Assembly (NCBI GenBank): GCA_026314275.1
Contig: CP111109.1
Span: 1,364,001-1,428,000 of the forward strand
Direction of reading: 5' to 3'
Source: JAGOEY01 sp017997515
GTDB lineage: Bacteria > Pseudomonadota > Gammaproteobacteria > Burkholderiales > Burkholderiaceae_C
Length of the DNA: 64,000 bases
Within the stretch, counting starts at the first letter, position 1, and each line of letters starts with the position of its first letter. Of this stretch, positions 15,818-25,454 are shown one piece after another. The position numbers and the translations under genes were made by a program. The notes beneath the pieces are model-generated. The model was not told the origin of the DNA. It saw nothing but the letters and a program-made list of their open reading frames with translations, and ran no database searches.

Positions 15818-17224
15818 TTAGGCCGCTGCCATTTTCTTGGCCTTCTCAAAAGCCTCGTCGATGGTGCCGACCATGTAGAACGCTTGTTCTGGCAGGTGGT
15901 CACATTCGCCGCCGGTAATCATCTTGAAACCACGGATGGTTTCAGACAAAGGCACGTACTTGCCTGGCGAGCCCGTGAACACTTCGGCCACGTGGAATGG
16001 CTGGGACAGGAAACGCTGGATCTTCCGGGCGCGGGCCACAGCCAGCTTGTCGTCGGGAGCCAGTTCGTCCATACCCAGAATCGCGATGATGTCGCGCAAT
16101 TCCTTGTAGCGTTGCAGCGTACCTTGCACAGCGCGGGCCGTGTTGTAGTGGTCTTCACCCACCACGTTCGGGTCGAGCTGACGCGAGGTGGAGTCCAGTG
16201 GGTCCACAGCAGGGTAGATACCCAGCGACGCGATGTCACGGGACAACACGACGGTGGAGTCCAAGTGGGCAAAGGTCGTGGCAGGCGATGGGTCGGTCAA
16301 GTCATCCGCTGGCACGTAAACGGCCTGGATAGAGGTGATCGAACCCACCTTGGTGGACGTAATACGCTCTTGCAGGCGGCCCATTTCTTCGGCCAGCGTA
16401 GGCTGGTAACCCACGGCGGAAGGCATACGACCCAGCAGAGCGGACACTTCGGTACCGGCCAGTGTGTAGCGGTAGATGTTGTCCACGAAGAACAGCACGT
16501 CCTTGCCTTCGTCGCGGAACGACTCGGCAATGGTCAGGCCGGTCAGCGCAACGCGCAGACGGTTGCCTGGGGGTTCGTTCATCTGACCGTAGACCATGGC
16601 CACTTTGGATTCGACCAGGTTCTCGAGGTTCACCACGCCGGAATCGGCCATTTCGTGGTAGAAGTCGTTCCCTTCACGGGTACGCTCACCCACACCGGCA
16701 AACACGGACAAGCCGCTGTGTGCCTTGGCGATGTTGTTGATGAGTTCCATCATGTTCACGGTCTTGCCCACACCGGCACCACCGAACAGGCCCACCTTGC
16801 CGCCCTTGGCGAACGGGCAAACCAGGTCAATCACCTTGATGCCGGTTTCCAGCAGCTCTTGCGATGGCGACAGTTCGTCGTAGGCCGGGGCCTTGCGGTG
16901 GATAGAAGCGGTGAGCTCCTGGCTAACTTCACCACGTTCGTCGATCGGGCGACCGAGCACGTCCATGATGCGGCCCAGCGTGGCTTTACCCACGGGGACC
17001 GTGATGGAAGCACCGGTGTTGGTGACCATCAGGCCACGGCGCAGACCGTCGCTGGAACCCAGCGCAATGGTACGCACCACGCCGTCACCCAGCTGCTGTT
17101 GCACTTCCAGTGTCAGACCTTCGAGCTTGAGTGCGTCGTAGATCTTGGGCATCTGGTCACGTGGGAATTCCACGTCGACCACGGCGCCGATACATTGAAC
17201 AATTTTTCCTTGGGCTTGAGCCAT
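15818..17224 (-). CDS. atpD: ATP synthase beta subunit
   Basis: The product has 468 residues from MAQAQGKIVQC (ATG 17224); four codons above it in frame are not used. Walker A GGAGVGKTV (about 150), the catalytic GVGERTREGNDFYHEM segment, Walker B VLFFVDNIYRYT, and SALLGRMPSAVGYQPTLA are all present. It holds the three catalytic sites of F1. Length and motifs are normal. It sits between atpG and atpC. Confidence 0.98.
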   Translation of the reverse strand: MAQAQGKIVQCIGAVVDVEFPRDQMPKIYDALKLEGLTLEVQQQLGDGVVRTIALGSSDGLRRGLMVTNTGASITVPVGKATLGRIMDVLGRPIDERGEVSQELTASIHRKAPAYDELSPSQELLETGIKVIDLVCPFAKGGKVGLFGGAGVGKTVNMMELINNIAKAHSGLSVFAGVGERTREGNDFYHEMADSGVVNLENLVESKVAMVYGQMNEPPGNRLRVALTGLTIAESFRDEGKDVLFFVDNIYRYTLAGTEVSALLGRMPSAVGYQPTLAEEMGRLQERITSTKVGSITSIQAVYVPADDLTDPSPATTFAHLDSTVVLSRDIASLGIYPAVDPLDSTSRQLDPNVVGEDHYNTARAVQGTLQRYKELRDIIAILGMDELAPDDKLAVARARKIQRFLSQPFHVAEVFTGSPGKYVPLSETIRGFKMITGGECDHLPEQAFYMVGTIDEAFEKAKKMAAA

Positions 17225-17268
17225 ATTTCGCTCCAATTAGTTTGATTCTTGCAGTGCGGGTGGGCAGA

Positions 17269-18141
17269 TCAGCCGCTGATGGCTGCCGCGCCGGACACGA
17301 TTTCGGACAGTTCTTTGGTAATGGCCGCTTGCCGGGTCTTGTTGTAGACCAGTTTCAGCTCACCAATGACGTTGCCCGCGTTGTCGGTTGCAGCCTTCAT
17401 GGCCACCATCCGGGCTGAGTGCTCGGACGCCATGTTTTCTGCCACCGCCTGGTAGATCAGGGATTCGACGTAACGCACCAGCAGCTCGTCGATCACGCTT
17501 TGTGCATCGGGCTCGTAGATGTAGTCCCAGCTGTGGGCATCGCCATCCGCCTTGAGCGCGTCGGCCTTGAGCGGCAAAAGCTGCTCAACCACCGGCTCTT
17601 GCTTCACCGTGTTGATGAACTTGGTGTACGACAGGTACACCGCGTTGATCCGGCCTTCAGCGTATGCGTCGAGCAGCACCTTGGCGGGGCCAATGAGCTT
17701 GTCGAGGTGCGGCTTGTCGCCCAGTTGCGTCACATGCGACACCACCTTGGCACCCACACGGTTCAGGAAACCGAGACCCTTGTTGCCAATGGCCACAGCT
17801 TCGGTGGACACGCCTTCAGACTGCAGTTCACGCAGCTTGGTGGTGACCGCACGCAGCACGTTGGTGTTCAGACCTCCGCACAACCCCTTGTCCGTCGTGA
17901 CCACGATGACACCAGCGACTTTGGCGTCGTTGGTTTTCATGAAGGCATGCACGTATTCCGGGTTGGCCTTACCAAGGTTCGCCGCAATATTGCGGATCTT
18001 CTCGCTGTAAGGACGGGCGGCGCGCATGCGCTCCTGCGCCTTGCGCATCTTGGACACGGAGACCATTTCCATGGCCTTGGTGATCTTCTTCGTGTTTTCG
18101 AAGCTCTTGATCTGGCCGCGAATTTCCTTGCCTGTTGCCAT
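17269..18141 (-). CDS. atpG: ATP synthase gamma subunit
   Basis: The product has 290 residues. The N-terminal helix begins MATGKEIRGQIKSFENTKKITKAMEMVS (shown here only to its family hallmark KITKAMEMVS), and the C-terminal helix is YNKTRQAAITKELSEIVSGA. These two form the coiled-coil rotor shaft inside the alpha/beta ring. The central VVTTDKGLCGGLNTN is the conserved Rossmann-like strand. It is in the usual place between atpA and atpD. Confidence 0.97.
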   Translation of the reverse strand: MATGKEIRGQIKSFENTKKITKAMEMVSVSKMRKAQERMRAARPYSEKIRNIAANLGKANPEYVHAFMKTNDAKVAGVIVVTTDKGLCGGLNTNVLRAVTTKLRELQSEGVSTEAVAIGNKGLGFLNRVGAKVVSHVTQLGDKPHLDKLIGPAKVLLDAYAEGRINAVYLSYTKFINTVKQEPVVEQLLPLKADALKADGDAHSWDYIYEPDAQSVIDELLVRYVESLIYQAVAENMASEHSARMVAMKAATDNAGNVIGELKLVYNKTRQAAITKELSEIVSGAAAISG

Positions 18142-18180
18142 AGTTGACTCCTTGGGTCGTCAGATCCGTTCAGTCAAAAC

Positions 18181-19734
18181 TCAGGCGAAAGATTTCTTGA
18201 ACGCGCCAACGGCAGCGGTCAATTCAGCTTCAGAGTCCTTGTCCAGCGCCTTGCTCTGCTCGATCTTGTCCAGCAGAGGGCCGTAGCTGCTCTTCAGGAA
18301 CTGGTGCAGGCCGTGTTCGAAGGACAGAACCTTCTTCACGTCGATGTCGTCCAGGAAACCCTTGTTCACCGCGAACAGCGTAGCACCCATCAGCGAGATA
18401 GGCAGCGGGCTGTACTGGGCTTGCTTGAGCAGTTCCGTCACGCGGGCACCGCGGTCGAGTTGCTTGCGGGTGGACTCGTCCAGGTCAGAAGCGAACTGTG
18501 CAAAAGCTGCCAGTTCACGGTACTGCGCCAAGTCGGTACGGATACCGCCAGACTGGCCCTTGATGATCTTGGTTTGCGCAGCCGAACCCACACGCGACAC
18601 CGAGATACCGGCGTTGATAGCGGGGCGGATACCAGCGTTGAACAGTGAGGTTTCCAGGAAGATCTGGCCGTCGGTGATCGAGATCACGTTGGTTGGCACG
18701 AAAGCGGACACGTCACCAGCTTGCGTTTCGATGATCGGCAGTGCCGTCAGCGAACCGGTCTTGCCTTTGACTTCACCCTTGGTGAAGGCTTCGACGTAGT
18801 CGGCATTCACACGGGCGGCACGTTCCAGCAAGCGGCTGTGCAGGTAGAACACGTCGCCAGGGTAGGCTTCGCGACCTGGTGGACGGCGCAGCAGCAAGGA
18901 AACCTGGCGGTAAGCCACGGCTTGCTTGGACAGGTCGTCGTAAACGATCAGTGCGTCTTCACCGCGGTCGCGGAAGTATTCACCCATCGTGCAGCCGGAG
19001 TAGGCAGACACGTACTGCATGGCAGCGGATTCAGAAGCGGATGCGGCGACCACAATCGTGTAGTCCATGGCACCGGCTTGTTCCAGCGCACGCACCACGT
19101 TCTTGATCGACGAGGCCTTTTGGCCAATCGCGACGTACACGCAGCTCACGCCCTGGCCCTTTTGGGCGATGATGGCGTCGATGGCCACAGCCGTCTTGCC
19201 GGTCTGGCGGTCGCCAATGATCAGCTCGCGCTGGCCACGGCCGATTGGCACCATCGAGTCAATCGACTTGATACCGGTTTGCAGAGGCTGGTCCACCGAT
19301 TTACGGGCGATAACACCAGGCGCAACCTTTTCGATCACGTCGGTCATCTTGGCATTGATCGGGCCCTTGCCGTCGATAGGCTGACCCAGCGCATTGACCA
19401 CACGGCCAATCAGCTCGGGGCCCACGGGCACTTCCAGAATACGACCCGTGCACTTGACGGTGTTGCCTTCGGAAATGTGCTCGTATTCGCCCAAAATCAC
19501 GGCGCCCACGGAGTCACGCTCCAGGTTCAACGCGAGGCCGTACGATGGCACGCCATCCGCACCGGCGGGGAATTCCAGCATTTCGCCAGCCATCACATCG
19601 GACAAGCCGTGGACGCGCACGATACCGTCGGTCACCGAGACAACGGTGCCCTGGTTACGGATGTCCGTGCTGCCCGCCAGCCCCTCAATGCGGCTCTTGA
19701 TCAGTTCAGAAATTTCTGCGGGATTGAGTTGCAT
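18181..19734 (-). CDS. atpA: ATP synthase alpha subunit
   Basis: The product has 517 residues. Walker A GDRQTGKTAVAIDAI (about 170), ALIVYDDLSKQAVAYRQ, the arginine-finger region VSRVGSAAQTK, and the N-terminal LNPAEISELIKSRI for delta contact are all in place. Alpha forms the non-catalytic nucleotide sites of F1. Standard operon position between atpH and atpG. Confidence 0.98.
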   Translation of the reverse strand: MQLNPAEISELIKSRIEGLAGSTDIRNQGTVVSVTDGIVRVHGLSDVMAGEMLEFPAGADGVPSYGLALNLERDSVGAVILGEYEHISEGNTVKCTGRILEVPVGPELIGRVVNALGQPIDGKGPINAKMTDVIEKVAPGVIARKSVDQPLQTGIKSIDSMVPIGRGQRELIIGDRQTGKTAVAIDAIIAQKGQGVSCVYVAIGQKASSIKNVVRALEQAGAMDYTIVVAASASESAAMQYVSAYSGCTMGEYFRDRGEDALIVYDDLSKQAVAYRQVSLLLRRPPGREAYPGDVFYLHSRLLERAARVNADYVEAFTKGEVKGKTGSLTALPIIETQAGDVSAFVPTNVISITDGQIFLETSLFNAGIRPAINAGISVSRVGSAAQTKIIKGQSGGIRTDLAQYRELAAFAQFASDLDESTRKQLDRGARVTELLKQAQYSPLPISLMGATLFAVNKGFLDDIDVKKVLSFEHGLHQFLKSSYGPLLDKIEQSKALDKDSEAELTAAVGAFKKSFA

Positions 19735-19779
19735 GACTCTTTCCTTCTTTCTTTGGTTAGCCGAGGCCCTGTGCCGCGA

Positions 19780-20322
19780 TTACGCGGTCAGAGCCACTTT
19801 CATTTGTTCCAGACGGGCTTTGACGGAAGTGTCCAGCACTTCGTCACCCACGACCACGCGCACACCGCCAATCAAGGACGGATCCTGCAGCACGGAGACG
19901 TTGAGCTTGCGCCCAAAGCGTTTTTCCAGCGTTGCACCCAAATCGGTCAGCGCATCGCTGCCGATCGGGAAAGCGCTGTACACCACTGCATCTGAAGAGC
20001 CATTACGGGCATTCATCAGGGCACGGAATTGCACGGCGATTTCCGGCAAAGCAGCGAGACGGCCATTGTCGAGAATGGCATGCAGGAAGTTCTTGCCCAC
20101 GTCAGGCAAAGCGTTTTGCGCCAAGCCTGCGATCAGGTCAAACACCTGCTGCGACGCAAGCTTTGGATTGGCGGCGGCCTGCTGCAGCTGCGGGTTACCC
20201 GCAATCGCAGCCAGCTCGTCGACCCACCCAGCAGTCTGAGCGACATCCAGACCGGCACCTTGGGTGGCGGACTTGAACAACGCTTCAGCGTACGGACGGG
20301 CAATGGTGGCGAGTTCGGCCAT
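19780..20322 (-). CDS. atpH: ATP synthase delta subunit
   Basis: The product has 180 residues from MAELATIARPYAEALF (ATG 20322); an ATG four codons upstream is not conserved. The N-terminal six-helix bundle binds the top of F1. The C-terminal IDPSLIGGVRVVVGDEVLD-like signature (here LQDPSLIGGVRVVVGDEV) is typical. It links F1 to the b-subunit stator. Confidence 0.96.
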   Translation of the reverse strand: MAELATIARPYAEALFKSATQGAGLDVAQTAGWVDELAAIAGNPQLQQAAANPKLASQQVFDLIAGLAQNALPDVGKNFLHAILDNGRLAALPEIAVQFRALMNARNGSSDAVVYSAFPIGSDALTDLGATLEKRFGRKLNVSVLQDPSLIGGVRVVVGDEVLDTSVKARLEQMKVALTA

Positions 20323-20343
20323 GGTTGTCCTCAAACGTACGGG

Positions 20344-20814
20344 TTACAGCTCGGTCTTCAGGCGGTTCAGCAGGTCTGCATGGATGCCGGCATCGACTTC
20401 CTTGCGCAGAATCTGCTCAGCGCCTTTGACAGCCAGTGCGGACACCTGCTCGCGCAGAACCTCACGGGCCTTGACGGATTGCTGTTCGGCTTCGGCACGG
20501 GCGGCAGCAACAATCTTGTTGCCTTCTTCCGTGGCGCGGGCCTTGGCTTCTTCGATGATGGCCTGGGCACGACGCTCCGCATCCGCCAAGCGGCTCGCGG
20601 TCACGTTACGTGACTCGGACAATTCCTTTTCGACGCGCTGGTTGGCAGCGGCGAGTTCGGTTTTGGCGCGGTCAGCGGCAGCCAGGCCATCGGCGATTTT
20701 CTGGGCTCGCTCATCCAGCGCTTTTGCGATGGGCGGCCACACGAATTTCATCGTGAACAGCACCAGCAGCAAGAAGACGATGGCCTGAACGAACAGGGTC
20801 GCGTTGATACTCAC
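20344..20814 (-). CDS. atpF: ATP synthase b subunit
   Basis: The product has 156 residues. One N-terminal membrane helix (about 6-26, ATLFVQAIVFLLLVLFTMKFV) is followed by a long charged helix that dimerises as the peripheral stalk (KALDERAQKIADGLAAADRAK). Length and position next to atpE and atpH are standard. Confidence 0.97.
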   Translation of the reverse strand: MSINATLFVQAIVFLLLVLFTMKFVWPPIAKALDERAQKIADGLAAADRAKTELAAANQRVEKELSESRNVTASRLADAERRAQAIIEEAKARATEEGNKIVAAARAEAEQQSVKAREVLREQVSALAVKGAEQILRKEVDAGIHADLLNRLKTEL

Positions 20815-20849
20815 GGCAACACCTTTCTAGTTGGGCGTTGAACGGAAGC

Positions 20850-21098
20850 TTAGGCCAGAACGAAGGGGTTGGCGAAAGCAAACAGCAGGGCGATAGCCAC
20901 ACCGATCAGGAAAGCAGCGTCGATCAGACCGGCCAAGATGAACATCTTGGTTTGCAGTTCGTTGATCAGTTCAGGCTGGCGTGCCGAAGCTTCGAGGAAC
21001 TTGCCACCCATCAGGGCGATACCGATAGATGCACCGATAGCGCCGAGACCGACGATCAAACCACAAGCCAGAGCGACGAGACCGAGAACGTTTTCCAT
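20850..21098 (-). CDS. atpE: ATP synthase c subunit
   Basis: The product has 82 residues forming two membrane helices joined by the polar loop ARQPEL. The ion-binding acid is an Asp in the second helix (LIDAAFLIG). The Gln/Glu pair of sodium-type c subunits is not seen, so proton coupling is expected. It forms the rotor ring in the membrane. Confidence 0.97.
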   Translation of the reverse strand: MENVLGLVALACGLIVGLGAIGASIGIALMGGKFLEASARQPELINELQTKMFILAGLIDAAFLIGVAIALLFAFANPFVLA

Positions 21099-21146
21099 GA
21101 TGACTCCTTTGGGACAGATTAAAAAAAGAAAAAAGCGAAACGAAAA

Positions 21147-22028
21147 CTAGTGGGCTTCATGTGCCTGGCCGAGATAAATCAGGGTCAGCATCATGAAAAT
21201 GAAAGCCTGGAGTGTGATCACCAAGATATGGAAGATCGCCCAGATGGTGCCGGCGATGATGTGCCCGATAGGCATCAACACCCCCGTCAACGACAGAGCC
21301 GCTGCGCCACCCATCAGCGCAATCAGCATAAAGACCAACTCACCCGCATACATGTTGCCGAACAACCGCATGCCATGCGACACCGTTTTGGCCATGTATT
21401 CAATAATTTGCATCAACAGGTTGATGGGCCACAGCACGGGGTGGGCACCAAATGGCGCCGTCACCAGCTCATGGCCCCAGCCGCCCAGGCCTTTGATCTT
21501 GATGCTGTACAGCAGGCACAGGAACAATACGGCGGTGGACAGGCCCAACGTGGTCGAGAGATCGGCCGTGGGAACCACACGCATGTAGGCATGGGCAGGG
21601 TCACGGCCCGCAGCGCCGTGGGCCAGCGCCCAGATTTGCGGCAGCAAGTCCACAGGCAACATGTCCATGGCGTTCAGCAGGAAAATCCAGACAAACACGG
21701 TCAGGGCCAGCGGCGCAATGAAGCGGCGGCTACGCTCGTTATGGATGTTGGCCTTGGTCTGGTTGCCCACCATTTCGACCAGCATTTCGACTGCCGCCTG
21801 AAAACGACCTGGAACACCGGAGTGCGCCTTGCGTGCGGCAAGCCACAACACGAAGCAACCGATCACACCGATGACCAAAGCAGTCAGGATGGAGTCCAGA
21901 TTGATAACGGAAAAATCTACGATCTTGGTCTGCTTGACCGACTGAAAGTCTCTCCAGGTGACCTGCCAATGGGTCAAGTGGTGAACGATATATTCACTGG
22001 CGGTGGGTGCGTGTCCTTCTGCGGCCAT
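21147..22028 (-). CDS. atpB: ATP synthase a subunit
   Basis: The product has 293 residues from MAAEGHAPTASEYIVHH (ATG 22028); the frame is open further up but overlaps atpI. Five to six membrane helices are visible, with the conserved arginine-bearing helix YAGELVFMLIALMGG preceded by SHGMRLFGNM. The critical Arg of the proton path is in GMRLFGNMYAGEL. It is the stator part of the Fo proton channel. Confidence 0.97.
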   Translation of the reverse strand: MAAEGHAPTASEYIVHHLTHWQVTWRDFQSVKQTKIVDFSVINLDSILTALVIGVIGCFVLWLAARKAHSGVPGRFQAAVEMLVEMVGNQTKANIHNERSRRFIAPLALTVFVWIFLLNAMDMLPVDLLPQIWALAHGAAGRDPAHAYMRVVPTADLSTTLGLSTAVLFLCLLYSIKIKGLGGWGHELVTAPFGAHPVLWPINLLMQIIEYMAKTVSHGMRLFGNMYAGELVFMLIALMGGAAALSLTGVLMPIGHIIAGTIWAIFHILVITLQAFIFMMLTLIYLGQAHEAH

Positions 22029-22062
22029 CTCAGGTTTTTCCTTCAGTTCTTCACGAAGCAGT

Positions 22063-22536
22063 TCAATCCAGTTTCGATCTTCTGGACTGCACCACAAGTG
22101 CAATCCAGTACGTTTTCATAGTGAGCACCATGCCAGCCGCCAAGGCCAGCCAGCTCAAACCAAGCACCACCCTGGGGGCCGCCACCAACATGGCAACCGT
22201 CAGGATGATCTTTACCATTTCCCACCCAAAGAACCTCAGCATCGCAACGCCGGGCTCTTGAACATTTTTGTGCCGCAGCACACCCCGGGCAAACAAGGCC
22301 GCAGGAACCAGCACCGCCAGTGCACCGTATCCGGCAGACCAGCCTGCGCTTTGCCGACCGGTCAGCGCCCAGGCAGCCAACGCCACCAAGCACCCCACCA
22401 ACGCCTGCATTGCAAGAATTCGCCAAACAGAGACTTGCGGATTTGCGTCGCGCCACTGTTGTGCCTCGTCGGCACTCAGGGGCTTGAAATCGCTGTCCTG
22501 GTCGTCATCTTCTGCATGAGGGGTGATTGTTTTCAT
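22063..22536 (-). CDS. atpI: ATP synthase subunit I
   Basis: The product has 157 residues from MKTITPHAEDDDQ (ATG 22536). An acidic N-terminus is followed by four membrane helices (WRILAMQALVGCLVALAAW; GYGALAVLVPAALFA; GWEMVKIILTVAMLVAAP; LALAAGMVLTMKTYWIAL). AtpI proteins help assemble the c-ring and are the usual first gene of beta/gammaproteobacterial atp operons. A perfect -10 box lies 48 bases upstream. Confidence 0.88.
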   Translation of the reverse strand: MKTITPHAEDDDQDSDFKPLSADEAQQWRDANPQVSVWRILAMQALVGCLVALAAWALTGRQSAGWSAGYGALAVLVPAALFARGVLRHKNVQEPGVAMLRFFGWEMVKIILTVAMLVAAPRVVLGLSWLALAAGMVLTMKTYWIALVVQSRRSKLD

Positions 22537-22583
22537 TGTGTATGACACCCCGCTGACGGCCGGGAAACCCGACAAAGCCATTG

Positions 22584-22615
22584 ATTATAAGTAAAAACCC
22601 GTGCGAGTTTGCCAA
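22584..22615 (-). promoter_or_regulatory. Candidate promoter of the atp operon
   Basis: On the minus strand TATAAT is perfect (22584-22589). TTGGCA lies 20 bases upstream (22610-22615), longer than ideal. With the normal 17-18 spacing the -35 is poor. It is the best promoter-like site ahead of atpI. Confidence 0.45.
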
Positions 22616-22802
22616 GAACTTGGATACGGGGGCCAAATCATGCCTGCCGCCCGCTGAAAACTGCAGGCCAACCCCATCCGTTTGCCGTGTATTCCCGCCA
22701 CAAACGCGGCCAGACGTGGGTGTGGTTTTTGCACCAACAATGCGCACGACTGCTGTGCCTGTAGCCCCAAAAATGCACCCACCACCCTTGGATAATCACA
22801 CC

Positions 22803-23126
22803 ATGAGCACACCAACGCCCCCTCCCATCCTGGGCCAGCAATCCACCACCGATGTGGCAGACACCCGCAAGGAATCGCTGATCACCTACCCGTCACTTTT
22901 CCCCATCAAGGTCATGGGGGTGAAGGCAGACGGTTTTGTCCATGCCATCACCGTGATTGCCCAGCAATTTGACCCCAGCTTTGACGCCAGCACGATCGAG
23001 CTGCGCCCCAGCAAGGCCGGCAACTACCTCGGCGTCACCATCACTGTGACCGCCACCAGCCGCGAACAGCTCGATGAGCTGTACCGCACGCTGTCCACCC
23101 ACCCCATGGTCAAGGTGGTGCTGTAA
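22803..23126 (+). CDS. ybeD: DUF493 / YbeD-family protein
   Basis: The product has 107 residues with a short Pro/Thr-rich start, then the ferredoxin-like ACT-type fold of YbeD (LITYPSLFPIKVMGVKADGF; LGVTITVTATSREQLDELYRTLS; HPMVKVVL). The function is not established. The gene is habitually linked to lipB and lipA, as here, where lipB starts three bases after its stop. A role connected with lipoate or a neighbouring regulatory step is inference from context. Confidence 0.9.
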   Translation: MSTPTPPPILGQQSTTDVADTRKESLITYPSLFPIKVMGVKADGFVHAITVIAQQFDPSFDASTIELRPSKAGNYLGVTITVTATSREQLDELYRTLSTHPMVKVVL

Positions 23127-23129
23127 GCC

Positions 23130-23807
23130 ATGATGATAGACATCCGGCAGCTGGGCCGTGTGGACTACCTCCCCACGTATGTCGCCATGCAGGATTTTAC
23201 GGCCCAGCGCATACCAGACGGCCCTGATGCGCTATGGATATGTGAGCACAACCCGGTGTTTACCCAAGGCCTGGCAGGCAAAGCGGAGCACATACTGCAC
23301 AACGACGTCGCCATTCCCGTGGTGCAAACCAACCGGGGCGGCCAAGTCACCTTCCACGGACCAGGCCAGGTGGTGGCCTACCCGTTGATCGACCTGCAGC
23401 GCGCCGGGTACTACGTCAAGGAATACGTCTACCGCGTTGAAGAGTCCGTGTTGCGCACGCTGGCGCACTTCGGCGTCACCGGGCACCGGGTGGCAGGTGC
23501 ACCCGGCATTTACGTGCGCTTGGACGACCCTTTTTCGCATGCGGCACTGACAGGCCCTGCGCATCCAGGTGACCCATTCCGGGGCCTGGGCAAGATTGCC
23601 GCGCTGGGCATCAAGGTCAGCCGGCACTGCACCTACCACGGTGTGGCCCTTAACGTGGCCATGGACCTGGAGCCCTACAGCCGCATCAACCCTTGCGGCT
23701 ACGCAAACCTGCAAACCGTGGATCTTTCTACAATCGGGGTTCAAACCACTTGGGACGAAGCTGCGGGCGTGCTGGCCTCCAAACTCAGCGCATTTCTCGC
23801 ACCGTGA
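23130..23807 (+). CDS. lipB: Octanoyl-[acyl carrier protein]:protein octanoyltransferase
   Basis: The product has 225 residues; ATG codons at 23130 and 23133 are both possible starts. The family motif RGGQVTFHGPGQ, then GKIAALGIKVSRHCTYHG with the catalytic Lys and Cys, are present. LipB moves octanoyl groups from acyl carrier protein to lipoyl domains of 2-oxoacid dehydrogenases and glycine cleavage H protein. LipA, encoded 5 bases downstream, then inserts sulfur. Confidence 0.97.
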   Translation: MMIDIRQLGRVDYLPTYVAMQDFTAQRIPDGPDALWICEHNPVFTQGLAGKAEHILHNDVAIPVVQTNRGGQVTFHGPGQVVAYPLIDLQRAGYYVKEYVYRVEESVLRTLAHFGVTGHRVAGAPGIYVRLDDPFSHAALTGPAHPGDPFRGLGKIAALGIKVSRHCTYHGVALNVAMDLEPYSRINPCGYANLQTVDLSTIGVQTTWDEAAGVLASKLSAFLAP

Positions 23808-23811
23808 TCTG

Positions 23812-24810
23812 ATGAGCACTCATGAAGTCGTGCGCGATGCGCAATCCGTAGAAGCCTACAACCCGCTGGCCAAGCAGAAGGCTGGCGCCAAGCTGTCGCG
23901 TATCCCGGTCAAGGTCGTGCAGGGCGAAATGCTCAAGAAGCCGGACTGGATCCGCGTCAAGGCGGGCAGCCCCACCACCCGCTTCTACGAAATCAAGGAC
24001 ATCCTGCGCGAGAACAAACTCCACACGGTGTGTGAAGAGGCGTCCTGTCCCAACATCGGTGAATGTTTCGGCAAGGGCACAGCCACCTTCATGATCATGG
24101 GTGACAAGTGCACCCGCCGCTGCCCGTTCTGCGATGTGGGCCACGGCCGCCCCGACCCACTGGACAAGGACGAGCCGCTGAACCTGGCCAAGACCATTGC
24201 CCAGTTGCGCCTGAAGTACGTCGTAATCACCAGCGTGGACCGCGATGACCTGCGCGACGGCGGCAGCGGCCACTTCGTCGAGTGCATCAAGAACATCCGC
24301 GAGCTGTCGCCCAGCACCCAAATTGAAATCCTGGTGCCCGACTTCCGTGGCCGCGACGACCGCGCGTTGGAAATCCTGAAGGCCGCACCGCCCGACGTGA
24401 TGAACCACAACCTCGAAACCGCACCCCGCCTGTACAAGGAAGCGCGCCCGGGCAGTGACTACCAATCCAGCCTGAACCTGCTCAAGAAGTTCAAGGCGCT
24501 GCACCCCAACGTGCCAACCAAGAGCGGCATCATGGTGGGCTTGGGTGAAACCGACGAAGAAATTTTGCAGGTGATGCGCGACATGCGTGACCACGACATC
24601 GACATGCTGACCATTGGCCAGTACCTGTCACCGTCCACGTCCCACCTGCCCGTGCGCCGCTACGTTCACCCCGACACCTTCAAGATGTTCGAGGAAGAGG
24701 CCTACAAGATGGGCTTCAGCCACGCAGCCGTGGGTGCGATGGTGCGGTCGTCCTACCATGCAGACGAGCAAGCCCATGCCGCATCGCTGCACGCGAACGA
24801 CACGCCCTGA
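23812..24810 (+). CDS. lipA: Lipoyl synthase
   Basis: The product has 332 residues from the ATG at 23812. The auxiliary cluster motif CEEASCPNIGEC (about 76-87) and the radical-SAM CTRRCPFC are present, as is the late RSSYHAD with the conserved serine of the auxiliary cluster. It inserts two sulfur atoms into protein-bound octanoyl chains using two iron-sulfur clusters and S-adenosylmethionine. It is the third gene of a tight ybeD-lipB-lipA unit. Confidence 0.98.
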   Translation: MSTHEVVRDAQSVEAYNPLAKQKAGAKLSRIPVKVVQGEMLKKPDWIRVKAGSPTTRFYEIKDILRENKLHTVCEEASCPNIGECFGKGTATFMIMGDKCTRRCPFCDVGHGRPDPLDKDEPLNLAKTIAQLRLKYVVITSVDRDDLRDGGSGHFVECIKNIRELSPSTQIEILVPDFRGRDDRALEILKAAPPDVMNHNLETAPRLYKEARPGSDYQSSLNLLKKFKALHPNVPTKSGIMVGLGETDEEILQVMRDMRDHDIDMLTIGQYLSPSTSHLPVRRYVHPDTFKMFEEEAYKMGFSHAAVGAMVRSSYHADEQAHAASLHANDTP

Positions 24811-24894
24811 AACAAACCCATGCGCCAGCTGCAGGCGCTGTGATTTTCCCGGCAGATACACATGCCGGTGGGGGCAGGCACGATAGACTGGGGC

Positions 24895-25440
24895 ATGCCT
24901 GAACCCCTTCTTCCCTCCGACATCTCCCCCACAGATACCGCAGTGCCACCTGCCAGCCGCGTCAGCCCTTGGTGGCGTGTCCTGAGTGTGGTGCTGATGC
25001 TGGCTTTGCTGCTGGGCTGGGCCGCAAGCGCCAGCATGACCGAGCAGCTGAAAGCGCAGATTCGCCACCTTCAAAGCAAAGTGGCGGTGCTGCCCCAAGT
25101 CAAACATATTTCTGTGCTGCTGGACACCCAGCAGCAGCCCGCCCTGCTCGTGACATTCGACCCCGGCGCAGGTGTGCTGCAGCTGCAACGCCTCAACGAC
25201 GTGATCGAGGGGCGCGAAGAAAGCCTGCAGCTGTGGGCGCTCACGGGCGACAAACCACCACACTCGCTGGGCCTGCTCACCAGCCGGTACAAGACCCTGC
25301 AGATTCCCGCCAAAGCAGAAGACCTTGTCGGTGCGGAGGCACTGGCGGTCAGCGTGGAAGTCAAGGGCGGCGCGCCAGACAACCAAGGCCCGGAGCAGCC
25401 CTTCCTGTTCCGGGGCTGGCTGGTGCAAAAGGCCATTTGA
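24895..25440 (+). CDS. RskA-like (anti-sigma factor C-terminal domain) membrane protein
   Basis: The product has 181 residues from the ATG at 24895; another ATG 11 codons earlier is possible. A short cytoplasmic end precedes one membrane helix (about 27-47, WWRVLSVVLMLALLLGWAA). The rest is periplasmic and matches the RskA C-terminal domain, with ESLQLWALTGDKPPHSLGLL as the hallmark. The N-terminal zinc anti-sigma domain that would bind a sigma factor is missing and no sigma gene is nearby. It may be a stand-alone relic or sense something with another partner. It precedes the zinc-ribbon gene by 14 bases. Confidence 0.75.
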   Translation: MPEPLLPSDISPTDTAVPPASRVSPWWRVLSVVLMLALLLGWAASASMTEQLKAQIRHLQSKVAVLPQVKHISVLLDTQQQPALLVTFDPGAGVLQLQRLNDVIEGREESLQLWALTGDKPPHSLGLLTSRYKTLQIPAKAEDLVGAEALAVSVEVKGGAPDNQGPEQPFLFRGWLVQKAI

Positions 25441-25454
25441 CCTCCACCACAACC

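Noticed and set aside
18721..19995. 424-codon open frame antisense to atpA and atpH
   Set aside because: Shadow of conserved atp genes; no recognisable domains.
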